Shown piece after piece: positions 8,729 to 17,600 of a DNA stretch of 18,857 bases. This stretch comes from Marisimplicoccus framensis_A. Lineage in GTDB: Bacteria; Bacteroidota; Bacteroidia; Flavobacteriales; Flavobacteriaceae. Under the pieces are notes generated by a model. It saw only the letters and a list, made by a program, of their open reading frames with translations. It did not search any database and was not told where the DNA came from. Within the stretch, counting starts at the first letter, position 1; the number at the start of each line of letters is the position of its first letter. The stretch lies in NCBI GenBank assembly GCA_042088875.1, contig JBELLF010000019.1, forward strand, positions 1 to 18,857, in the 5' to 3' direction. The translations under genes were made by a program, and so were the position numbers.

Positions 8729-9961
8729 TTAATCTTCAAATTCTTCTTTTAAAATTTTTAGAACATCTGCTACTGTTTCTTCTTCAAGATCAGTTCTCTT
8801 GATAAGATCCTCTGCAGTCAACTCAAGGACACTTTTTGCAGTGTCTAGTCCAACTTTTCTAAATTCCTCAATTACCCAATCATCAATTTCATCCTTAAAC
8901 TCTTTAAGTTCTACATCTTCTTCTGCACCTTCTCTATAGACATCAATTTCATATCCAGTAAGCCTACCAGCTAATCTGATATTATGACCTCCTTTTCCAA
9001 TTGCCCTAGAGACTTCATCTGGATTAAGATAAACCTGAACAGTTTTTTTTTCTTCATCAATATTAAGTGAATTAATTTTTGCAGGGCTTAATGCTCTTGT
9101 GATATACAACTGAATATTATTTGTATAATTAATAACATCAATATTTTCATTTCCAAGCTCTCTCACTATTCCGTGTATCCTAGATCCTTTCATTCCAACA
9201 CAAGCTCCAACCGGGTCAATTCTATCATCGTATGAGTCAACTGAAACTTTTGCTTTTTCTCCAGGAATCCTTACTGCTTTTTTTATAGTGATTAGACCGT
9301 CAAAAACTTCAGGAATTTCTTGCTCAAACAGCTTCTCTAGGAATAGAGGCGATGTTCTAGAAAATATAATTCTTGGTTTATTACCTCTTAACTCAACATT
9401 TTCAATTACACCTCTAACGTTGTCACCTTTTCTAAAAAAATCTTTTGGTATCTGCTTATCTTTTGGCATAATCAATTCATTTCCATCGTCATCCAATAGG
9501 ATCACCTCCCTTGCTCTAACATGATGAACTTCAGCAGTAAAAATCTCACCAACTCTGTCTTTAAATTGGTTATAAGTATTATTGCTGTCATGCTCAAAAA
9601 CTTTTGCTACAAGATTTTGTCTTAATGCTTGGATAGACCTTCTACCAAGGTCAATTAATTTGAATTCTTCTGATACCTCTTCACCAACCTCAAAGTCAGG
9701 TTCTATTTTTCTTGCTTGAGTTAATTCTATTTCAGCATTTGGATCTTCTACTTCACCGTCTTTAACTACTATTCTGTTCCTCCATATTTCAAGGTCTCCT
9801 TTATCAGGATTAATAATTATATCGAAGTTTTCATCTGTTCCAAATTTTCTTGTAAGTGTATTCCTAAAAACTTCCTCAAGAATAACCATTAACGTTACCC
9901 TATCTATTAACTTTTCATCTTTGAATTCCGAAAAAGAATCTAATAATGAGATATTTTCCAT
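8729..9961 (-). CDS. nusA: Transcription termination/antitermination factor NusA
   Basis: RNA-polymerase-associated factor that modulates pausing, intrinsic termination and antitermination. The ATG at 9961 gives 410 residues starting MENISLLDSFSEF. The open frame continues upstream, but that extension runs through the tRNA gene and a terminator hairpin and cannot be protein. Domains in order are an RNAP-binding N-terminal domain (1-125), an S1 domain (about 136-202), KH1 (about 205-290, with PVGACVGMKGSRI at 250-262), KH2 (about 291-345, with AIGKGGHNIRLAG at 320-332), and a short acidic tail with one helical repeat-like segment (about 375-408). It lacks the two long acidic repeats of E. coli NusA, as is usual outside Proteobacteria. 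It is followed at 5 bases by infB. The customary upstream rimP is absent; tRNA-Gln lies there. A terminator in the leader suggests autoregulation (see findings). Confidence 0.97.
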   Translation of the reverse strand: MENISLLDSFSEFKDEKLIDRVTLMVILEEVFRNTLTRKFGTDENFDIIINPDKGDLEIWRNRIVVKDGEVEDPNAEIELTQARKIEPDFEVGEEVSEEFKLIDLGRRSIQALRQNLVAKVFEHDSNNTYNQFKDRVGEIFTAEVHHVRAREVILLDDDGNELIMPKDKQIPKDFFRKGDNVRGVIENVELRGNKPRIIFSRTSPLFLEKLFEQEIPEVFDGLITIKKAVRIPGEKAKVSVDSYDDRIDPVGACVGMKGSRIHGIVRELGNENIDVINYTNNIQLYITRALSPAKINSLNIDEEKKTVQVYLNPDEVSRAIGKGGHNIRLAGRLTGYEIDVYREGAEEDVELKEFKDEIDDWVIEEFRKVGLDTAKSVLELTAEDLIKRTDLEEETVADVLKILKEEFED

Positions 9962-9977
9962 GTTCTTAAATTTATTT

Positions 9978-10007
9978 AAAAAAAAAGAGGGACATAATGT
10001 CGCCTCT
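9978..10007 (-). terminator. Intrinsic terminator between tRNA-Gln and nusA (possible nusA-leader attenuator)
   Basis: On the minus strand the 5' arm AGAGG pairs with CCTCT, a single C is bulged, and an inner GACA/TGTC helix closes on a 3-base TTA loop. This gives a 9-bp stem over 10007-9986, followed immediately by an unbroken run of T residues to 9978. It is the strongest hairpin-plus-T-tract I found. It lies 56 bases after the tRNA 3' end and only 16 bases before the nusA ATG. The opposite strand has no T-tract after the hairpin, so it acts in one direction only. Confidence 0.8.
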
Positions 10008-10027
10008 GAAATAATCAAAATGCTTGG

Positions 10028-10035
10028 CAAATTTA
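10028..10035 (-). promoter_or_regulatory. Predicted promoter -7 box upstream of nusA
   Basis: TAAATTTG on the minus strand matches TAnnTTTG. It lies between the tRNA-Gln 3' end and the terminator hairpin, so a transcript starting near 10022 would have to read through the hairpin to reach nusA. No convincing -33 TTG is present, so the box could be fortuitous in this AT-rich gap. Confidence 0.4.
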
Positions 10036-10062
10036 TTATAAATAATTGATATAATAAAATTG

Positions 10063-10135
10063 TTGGCCTACTAGGGATCGAACCTAGACTCTTCTGGACC
10101 AAAACCAGACGTGTTGCCAGTTACACCATAGGCCA
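10063..10135 (-). tRNA. tRNA-Gln (anticodon TTG)
   Basis: A 73-base cloverleaf on the minus strand. The acceptor stem TGGCCTA/TAGGCCA is perfectly paired, including the U1-A72 pair typical of tRNA-Gln, with discriminator A73. The D-arm is GTGT/ACAC around AACTGGCA, and the anticodon stem TCTGG/CCAGA holds the loop TTTTGGT with anticodon TTG. The variable region is AGAGT, and the T-arm CTAGG/CCTAG holds the loop TTCGATC. CCA is not encoded (CAA follows A73), so it is added after transcription. It lies where rimP would be expected upstream of nusA. Confidence 0.97.
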
Positions 10136-10143
10136 TTTAGCTG

Positions 10144-10151
10144 CAAATTTA
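10144..10151 (-). promoter_or_regulatory. Predicted promoter -7 box for tRNA-Gln
   Basis: TAAATTTG on the minus strand matches TAnnTTTG and ends eight bases before the mature tRNA 5' end, so transcription would begin almost at the tRNA itself. A T-run lies about 18 bases upstream in place of a TTTG -33 box. The gap (10136-10190) holds nothing else. Confidence 0.5.
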
Positions 10152-10190
10152 AATTATTTTTTTCTTTAAAAAATATATTTATGAAATTTC

Positions 10191-11438
10191 TTAAATATTA
10201 CGCAGAGGTACTGATTTTAAGAGATATAAATTAAGAATTGCAGATACGGTAAAATATGATAATAAGAAAATATTAAGAGTTAAATTGAAAGTAAGGCCAA
10301 CCTTTTGACTATAAACAATAGTTAAAATTCCAATAATTATTCTTGTAAACTCAAATGTAGTTGACCATTTAAATCCATCCATTATAGAAGTAGAGCTAAA
10401 AATGGTTGAAAATATCAAGATTAAATATGCAGTTTTATCTGCAACAGATATGTCTGAAAATGAAGTTAAAAAGACAAATAGAATAATATTTTGCACGACG
10501 AAATGAAATCCGGCGAATATTTTATGAATTAACTTATAATCTGGCTTATACTTTTCCTGACTATATACATTTTTAACTTTAACTCTAGGTAATTTTGTTA
10601 TTACATCTAATGGTCTCCAGCCAGTGGGCATAAACCAAATTCTAAATTTATCCATTAAACTATTTGTATGCCATACATCTTGAATTAAGTACCATAAATG
10701 TTGAAAATTTATCCAAATTGGATTCCAAGTCTCAACAGGCTTTAATGTTCCATATACACATGGCACTTCATCAAGCTCTTCTTGAAAAGTTCCAAAGACT
10801 CTATCCCAAATACAAAAAATTGCTGCAAGATTTTTATCAATATATTCTTTATTTATAGCATGATGAACTCTATGCTGTGAAGGAGTTACTAGAATATATT
10901 CTAACCAACCTAGCTTTCCTATATGCTTTGTATGGTACCAAAATTGACCAAAGAGATGAAGTGGTCCTAAAATAGCAATTACCTGTGGGGGTACACCTAG
11001 AAATGCTGCAGGAATTAGGAACAGTACTCCAATACCTAAATTATTAGTAATACTTTGCCTTAAGGCACAGGCAAGATTGAACTCTTCACTGCTATGATGA
11101 ATCACGTGCATATTCCAAAAAATATTTATTGAATGCTTAAGTCTATGATGACAGTAACTGGCAAAATCAATACAGACAAAAGCAATAAAATAAAGAAAAA
11201 TACTCTCTTCAAGATCAATAAACTTAAGTCTTTCATAGAAGAATGGGTATGAAAAAATTATAATACCTAATCCAAGAATATCTACAAGTAAGTTAGTAAA
11301 ACCTGAACTTAAGCTTGATATAGTATCCATAAATGAGTGCTGTTGATCTTTCTTCCAGGCACCATATAATATTTCAATAGTAATTAGTACTAAAAAAATA
11401 GGGATAGTAATAAATAGTATGTTTGCGTATGTATCCAT
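10191..11438 (-). CDS. Membrane fatty acid hydroxylase / sterol desaturase superfamily protein, alkylglycerol monooxygenase-like
   Basis: Predicted membrane di-iron oxygenase of 415 residues. The histidine clusters are complete: H98-x3-H102, H111-x2-H114-H115, H161, H169, H172 and H189-x2-H192-H193. Context around them (HHSSEEFNLACALRQS at 114-129; TPSQHRVHHAINKEYIDKN at 185-203; IWDRVFGTF at 210-218) closely resembles animal alkylglycerol monooxygenase (AGMO/TMEM195), which cleaves ether lipids using tetrahydrobiopterin. Membrane segments lie near 5-26, 50-66, 79-95 and 134-165. A C-terminal extension with about four more segments (from about 315 on) exceeds the short sterol desaturases and also suits AGMO. 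The substrate cannot be read from sequence; ether lipid, sterol, carotenoid or fatty-acid hydroxylation are all possible. It diverges from the propeller gene and has no clear promoter box. Superfamily certain, AGMO-like moderately sure. Confidence 0.88.
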   Translation of the reverse strand: MDTYANILFITIPIFLVLITIEILYGAWKKDQQHSFMDTISSLSSGFTNLLVDILGLGIIIFSYPFFYERLKFIDLEESIFLYFIAFVCIDFASYCHHRLKHSINIFWNMHVIHHSSEEFNLACALRQSITNNLGIGVLFLIPAAFLGVPPQVIAILGPLHLFGQFWYHTKHIGKLGWLEYILVTPSQHRVHHAINKEYIDKNLAAIFCIWDRVFGTFQEELDEVPCVYGTLKPVETWNPIWINFQHLWYLIQDVWHTNSLMDKFRIWFMPTGWRPLDVITKLPRVKVKNVYSQEKYKPDYKLIHKIFAGFHFVVQNIILFVFLTSFSDISVADKTAYLILIFSTIFSSTSIMDGFKWSTTFEFTRIIIGILTIVYSQKVGLTFNLTLNIFLLSYFTVSAILNLYLLKSVPLRNI

Positions 11439-11513
11439 CCTTATTTAATACTCAATAATTCTATATGAAAATTGAATATTTTATTTTACTTTGCCTCTGT
11501 AAATATATCAAAT

Positions 11514-14500
11514 ATGACTTTAAAAAAAATATTAAATCTTATAACGATTTTTTGTATTACTATTCTTTTATCTAATACAAACTTATACTCACAAAAAAAA
11601 TCAAAAAATAGTATAACTTTTGATCAAGCTCTTCATGAATCAGTTGAATATAGAGAAATTGGGCCATTTAGAGGTGGGAGGTCTGCAGCAGTTGTTGGAG
11701 TTCCTGGACAACCCGACTTATATTATTTTGGTGCTACTGGAGGTGGAGTATGGAAAACAGAGGATGGAGGTAAAACTTATGAAAATATTTCAGATGGTTT
11801 CTTTGGTGGAAGTATTGGTTCAATTGCAGTTGCTAGTAATGATTCAAATGTAATATATGTTGGGGGTGGTGAGGTTACAATTAGAGGAAATGTTTCATCT
11901 GGATATGGGGTATTTAAGAGTGTTGATGCAGGAAAAACATGGGAATTTTCTGGATTACCTAATTCTAGACATATTCCTAGAATAGTGATTAATCCAAACG
12001 ATAATAATATAGTCTATGCTGCTGTTCTTGGCAACATTTATAAACCAACAAATGATAGAGGAGTTTATAAATCTGTTGATGGAGGAAAAACATGGAAAAA
12101 AGTTCTTTTTGCAAATAACCTTTCGGGAGCATTTGAAATTGTAATGGACCCAAATAATCCTAGAATTATATATGCATCTACATGGAGAGTTCAAAGAACA
12201 TCACATAGTTTAAGCAGTGGAGGTGAGGGCTCAGATTTATGGAAGAGTATTGATAGTGGAGAGAGTTGGGTTAAGATTAGTAAAAATAATGGTTTCCCAA
12301 CTGGAACAATTGGTGTAATCGGAGTAACTGTATCACCAGTTAATTCAGAAAGAGTTTGGGCAATTGTTGAAAATCAAGAAAAGGGAGGTGTATATAGATC
12401 AGATGATGGAGGAGAAAACTGGCTTTATACAAATAGTAGTAGATCTCTAAGACAAAGAGCTTGGTATTATTCAAAGATATATGCTGACACGCAAGACATA
12501 GATGGTGTATATGTAATGAATGTTGCATATCACTTCTCAGATGATGGAGGAAAAACCTTTAAGTCAAGTTATGCACCTCATGGAGATCATCATGATTTAT
12601 GGATTGCTCCTGAAGACAATTCAAGAATGATAATTGCTGATGATGGAGGCGCTCAAGTAACTTATGATAAAGGAAAAACATGGAGTACTTATTATAATCA
12701 ACCAACAGCTCAGTATTATAGAGTAACTACTGATAATTCATTTCCATACAGAATATATGTTGCTCAACAAGATAATTCTACCCAAAGAGTAAGACATAGA
12801 AGCTTAGGTTATAGCATAACTGATAATGACTGGGAGAGTACTGCTGGAGGGGAATCAGGTCATATTGCAGTAGATCCTAATAATAATGAAATTGTCTATG
12901 GTGGCAGCTATTTAGGATTTTTAGAAAGAAGAAATCATGAAAAAAATACTTCCAGAGTGATTAATGTATGGCCAATTACAACTCTTGGTGAAGGTGCTGA
13001 AGCTATGAAATATAGATTTAATTGGAATTTTCCAATTGCTTTTAGTAAACATGATTCATCAAAACTTTATACTTTTTCTAACCATGTTCATCTTTCTACA
13101 GACGAGGGTCAAAGCTGGGAAACAATTAGTCCTGATTTAACAAGAAATGATAGTACAAAACTTGTTTCATCTGGTGGTCCAATAACTCAAGATAATACTG
13201 GAGTAGAATATTATGCAACCTTATTTGCAGTTGATGAATCTCCAATTCAAGAGGGATTGATATGGGTTGGTAGTGATGATGGGTTAATCCATTTAACAAA
13301 AGATGGCGGAAACACATGGGAGAATGTAACTCCAAAGAAAATGCCAGATTGGATGATGATAAATAGTATTGACGCCTCTTCTTTTGATACAGGGACTGCA
13401 TACATAGCAGGAACAAGATACAAGCTAGGTGACTTTACACCTTATTTATATGTAACTGAGGATTATGGAAAAAATTGGAAATTAATTACATCTGGAATAG
13501 AGAGCGAACACTTTACAAGAGTAGTTAGATCAGATAAGGTGAATAAAAATATTCTTTATGCAGGTACCGAAACAGGAATGTATATTTCTTTTGATAAGGG
13601 TAACAGTTGGAATAAATTTCAAAAAAACCTACCTATTGTTCCTATTACTGATTTAACAATAAAAGATAACTCACTTATTGTTGCAACTCAAGGAAGAAGT
13701 ATTTGGATTCTAGATGACCTAACAGTTCTGCATCAATTAAGTGAATCTTCTAATGAAGCTAAACTATACAAGCCAAAAGATTCATATAGAATGAGAGGTG
13801 GTGGTGGAATGAAATCATTGACGGCAGGGACTAATCTTCCAAATGGAGTTATTGTTCATTATTATCTTCCAAACTTTGATAAAGAAAATGATGAGGTTAA
13901 GCTTTCCATTCACTCCAATGATGGTGGACTGATAAAGGAGTTTTCAAATAAAAGCAAAGAGAACTCAATGAAAGTTAAACAGGGAGGAAATTCTTTTGTT
14001 TGGGACATGAAATATCCAGGAGCAAAAAGACTTGATAAAATGGTTTTATGGGGAGCAGATTTTTCTGGTGCTAAAGCAGTTCCAGGAGATTATATTGTAA
14101 AATTATCTACTAATGGTGTAGAGCTTTCTAAAAATTTTACAATTTTAAAAGACCCAACTTCAGAAGGATCAATTGATGATATTAAAGCTCAATTCGATTT
14201 TGTTAATGAGATTAATGCTGTTGTGGATAAAGCTCACAAAGCAATAATTAACATTAGAAAAATTAAAAATGATCTTAAAAAGTTTCAGTCTGAATATTCT
14301 GATAACGAACTTATAAAGGATCTAATTGAAGAGTCCAAGTCAATTTCAAGTTCTTTAGATAAGGTTGAAAATGAATTATATCAGACAAAGAATCAAAGTA
14401 ATCAAGATCCATTGAATTATGGAGTTAAGCTAACAAATAACTTAGGTAACCTAAATTCTGCTTTTAGAAGTGGTGATTTTAGACCTACAGATCAAGACAT

Positions 14501-14636
14501 TAAAGTAAAAAATGAACTAATTAAAAAGGTTAATAATCAATTAGAAATATATAACTCTATTATTTCTAATGATATACCAAATTTTAATTCAAGCTTTAAG
14601 AAACTTGAGCTAGATTATTTAAATGTTTCTATGTAA
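11514..14636 (+). CDS. Secreted sortilin/VPS10-type beta-propeller protein ('glycosyl hydrolase' family of Bacteroidota)
   Basis: Exported protein of 1040 residues from the ATG at 11514; a TTG 42 bases upstream would put extra residues before the signal peptide. Residues 1-27 are a Sec signal peptide (hydrophobic 6-20, ending LYSQ). The block IGPFRGGRSAAVVGVPGQP (49-67) is the family's hallmark start. From about 79 to 700 there are some eleven Asp-box-like repeats of the form S/T-x-D-x-G-x-x-W, for example KTEDGGKTYE (81-90), FKSVDAGKTW (134-143), YKSVDGGKTW (185-194) and YISFDKGNSW (690-699), giving a ten-bladed or double propeller. About 785-885 looks like an Ig/FlgD-type beta domain (FVWDMKYPGAKRL; VPGDYIVKLS), and about 890-1040 is mostly helical. 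No lipobox, membrane anchor or T9SS sorting domain is evident. 'Glycosyl hydrolase' is a database habit; no catalytic residues can be assigned. Confidence 0.88.
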   Translation: MTLKKILNLITIFCITILLSNTNLYSQKKSKNSITFDQALHESVEYREIGPFRGGRSAAVVGVPGQPDLYYFGATGGGVWKTEDGGKTYENISDGFFGGSIGSIAVASNDSNVIYVGGGEVTIRGNVSSGYGVFKSVDAGKTWEFSGLPNSRHIPRIVINPNDNNIVYAAVLGNIYKPTNDRGVYKSVDGGKTWKKVLFANNLSGAFEIVMDPNNPRIIYASTWRVQRTSHSLSSGGEGSDLWKSIDSGESWVKISKNNGFPTGTIGVIGVTVSPVNSERVWAIVENQEKGGVYRSDDGGENWLYTNSSRSLRQRAWYYSKIYADTQDIDGVYVMNVAYHFSDDGGKTFKSSYAPHGDHHDLWIAPEDNSRMIIADDGGAQVTYDKGKTWSTYYNQPTAQYYRVTTDNSFPYRIYVAQQDNSTQRVRHRSLGYSITDNDWESTAGGESGHIAVDPNNNEIVYGGSYLGFLERRNHEKNTSRVINVWPITTLGEGAEAMKYRFNWNFPIAFSKHDSSKLYTFSNHVHLSTDEGQSWETISPDLTRNDSTKLVSSGGPITQDNTGVEYYATLFAVDESPIQEGLIWVGSDDGLIHLTKDGGNTWENVTPKKMPDWMMINSIDASSFDTGTAYIAGTRYKLGDFTPYLYVTEDYGKNWKLITSGIESEHFTRVVRSDKVNKNILYAGTETGMYISFDKGNSWNKFQKNLPIVPITDLTIKDNSLIVATQGRSIWILDDLTVLHQLSESSNEAKLYKPKDSYRMRGGGGMKSLTAGTNLPNGVIVHYYLPNFDKENDEVKLSIHSNDGGLIKEFSNKSKENSMKVKQGGNSFVWDMKYPGAKRLDKMVLWGADFSGAKAVPGDYIVKLSTNGVELSKNFTILKDPTSEGSIDDIKAQFDFVNEINAVVDKAHKAIINIRKIKNDLKKFQSEYSDNELIKDLIEESKSISSSLDKVENELYQTKNQSNQDPLNYGVKLTNNLGNLNSAFRSGDFRPTDQDIKVKNELIKKVNNQLEIYNSIISNDIPNFNSSFKKLELDYLNVSM

Positions 14637-14672
14637 TTAAATTAACCTGAACTTAAATTAATAAATCAAATA

Positions 14673-17600
14673 ATGTCCGAAACTAGGTTTCGAAAAATTA
14701 ATAATATAGCAGGTTGGATTCTGTTTTCGGTTGCCCTATTTACATATGGATTAACTGTAGAGCCAACCGCTAGCTATTGGGATGCAGGTGAATATATTTC
14801 AACTTCTGCAAAGCTTCAGATAGGTCATCCACCGGGAGCTCCTTTTCATCAAATGATGGGTGCAATTTTTTCATTATTTGCACCAAGTAATGAGTTAATA
14901 GCGCTCGCAGTAAATTTTCTATCAGTAGTATCTAGTGCATTTGTAATATTATTCTTGTTCTGGTCAACAACCTTGATTTTAAATAAAATTTTCAAGGATA
15001 ATGAATTCAAAAATTCATGGGCTATAATTCTAAGTGCATCAATTGGTGCATTAGCATTTACTTTTTCTGATAGCTTCTGGTTTAACGCAGTTGAAACTGA
15101 GGTATATGCATTAGCTATGCTTTTTCTCTCTTCAACTTTTTGGGCTGGGTTAAGATGGGATAAAGACTTTGAAAATGAAAGAGGTGATAAATGGTTATTA
15201 CTAATTTCATTTTTAATTGGTTTATCATTCGGCGTTCACTTTATGGCTATACTAACAATACCAGCTATTGGAATGATATACTATTTTAGAAAATATAAAG
15301 ATATTTCTCTAAAGGGCTTCTTAATGGCTAACATAATATCTGTGTCGGTATTACTTTTTATTTTTAAAATGCTATTGCCATCAACTTTATCAATTTTTGG
15401 TCAACTAGAGGTTTTCTTTGTAAACTCATTTGGGTTACCATTTAACTCTGGAACTATAATCGCTGGTATATTAATGATTTTAATATTTTATAAAGGATTG
15501 TCATATACTAGATCGAAAGGAATGGTTCAATTCAATACTCTTTTTTTATGTGTTCTATTTGTATTTATCGGGTTTTCATCGTGGTTAATGATACCGATTA
15601 GATCTAATGCCAAAACTGTAATAAACGAGAATTCACCATCTGATGCAAGAACACTTTTAGCATATTACAGGCTAGAGCAGTATCCAAAAACTTATCTTTT
15701 TTATGGACCAATGTTCTCTGATATATATGCACCACAAGACGACAAAGAACCATATGTTGATGGAAAACCAAAATACGAAAGAGATTATACTACAGGAAGG
15801 TATAAGGTTGTAAATTATTGGGAGGATTCTGAGATAAATTCAAATTCAAAACATAGAGGTTTGATTCCAAGGTTGTGGAGCTCTAATCATGCAGCAAACT
15901 ATATGAACTTTACTAATCCATTAAAGTTTGAGATTCTTGATAGATATAAAAATGAACAGGTAATTGTCGAAAGTGTAAATGAGTTTCTAAATAGAGAGTT
16001 ACAAGGTGAAGTTGATGGTGATGATTACAATGAGTTCTTTAGATCTTTAGGCCCTTATCTTAATATTAGCAAACCGACTCTTTTTGATAACCTAAGTTTT
16101 CTTTTTTCCTATCAGATAAATTACATGTATTGGCGATATTTCATGTGGAATTTTGCAGGTAGACAAAATGATATTCAAGGTGACTATTCAATTATGAATG
16201 GAAACTGGATAAGTGGTATTAAGTTTATTGATGAGTTAAGAATCGGGAATCAAGATTCAATAGATCAGGATCAGAAAAATAATAAAGCAAGAAACACTTA
16301 TTTTTTCCTACCTCTAATACTTGGAATTATTGGACTTCTGTTCTGTTATAAGTATGATATAAAATCCTTCTGGACATTACTACTACTATTCTTGTTTACT
16401 GGTCTTGCATTAAAGTTTTATTTAAATGAAAGACCTTTTGAGCCTAGAGAAAGAGATTATGCTCTTGTTGGATCTTTTTATGTTTTCTCTGTCTGGATAG
16501 GTATGGGTTATGCCGCAATTTCATATTATTTAAAAAAATATAATAGTAAACTTTTACAAGGTGGTGTTTACTTATTATGTTTATTTTCAGTTCCTATATT
16601 AATGGCAAGTAATAATTGGGATGATCATGATAGATCAGACAGGTATACTGCTCAATCTTTAGCAAAGGCTTATCTTCAATCAATTGATGAAGATAGAGAT
16701 GCAATGATTTTTACCATTGGTGATAATGATACTTTTGCTCTGTGGTATGCACAAGAAATTGAAGAATTTAGAACTGACGTTAGAACAATTAATACAAGCC
16801 TATTAGCAACTGATTGGTATATTGATCAGATGAAAAGAAGAGCATATGAAAGTAGTCCTATCCCATCACAGATGGAACATGAACAATATGCCTTTGGTAT
16901 AAGAGACTATATAAGATATGAGAATCTGCTTGATTCTGTAAGATGGGATATTGGAGACTTTGTTGACTGGGTTGCGAGCGATAACCCAAGAACTAAATAC
17001 AGGAATTTAATAACTCAAGCAGGAGGAGATACAAGTGATTACCCTGAAAATGCTCTTGAGACTGTTTTTTATCCAACAAATAAAATTAGACTTCCTATTA
17101 ATAAAAAAAATGTCATTAAAAGTGGAATTGTAAATGAAAAAGATAAAGATCTTATTGTTGATTATATAGATATAGACCTACCTGAGTCTATTATAACAAA
17201 AAATCAAATTTTAATGTTAGATATTCTGGCTAATAATGATTGGAAGAGACCAATATATTTCACTGGGGGTAGTTATGAGGACTCTGAATATATATGGATG
17301 AAAGACTATCTTCAGTTAGATGGCCTAGTATATAAATTAGTTCCAATTAAAACACCTGTCGATAGAGGCAATCCATATCAAATGGGTAGAGTTGATTCTG
17401 AGATAATGTATGAGATTGTAAAAAAATGGTCATGGGGTAACTCTGAAAGCACTGAGATATATCACGACCCAGAGACAAGAAAAAATAGTATTTCATTTAG
17501 AAGTAATTTATCAAGATTATCAGAGACTCTAATTTTAGAGGGGAAATATGATAAAGCAGAAGAAATAATAGATCTTGCATTTGAAAAAATGCCAATTGAT

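Noticed and set aside
9962..10102. In-frame upstream extension of nusA by 47 residues
   Set aside because: It runs through the tRNA-Gln gene and the terminator hairpin; the family start is MENISLLDSF at 9961.
11487..11494. TTACTTTG as a -7 box for the propeller gene
   Set aside because: It differs from TAnnTTTG at the second base and has no upstream -33 element, so it is too weak to list; the gene's promoter is not identified.
13126..13416. 96-codon minus-strand frame inside the propeller gene
   Set aside because: It is antisense to repeat-rich coding sequence, with a leucine/glutamine/histidine-biased translation typical of a shadow frame.
11680..13620. Repeated GGAGGAAAAACATGG-like nucleotide units as a DNA repeat array
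   Set aside because: These are codon-level echoes of the D-x-G-x-T-W propeller repeats; spacing is irregular and there is no CRISPR-like spacer structure.
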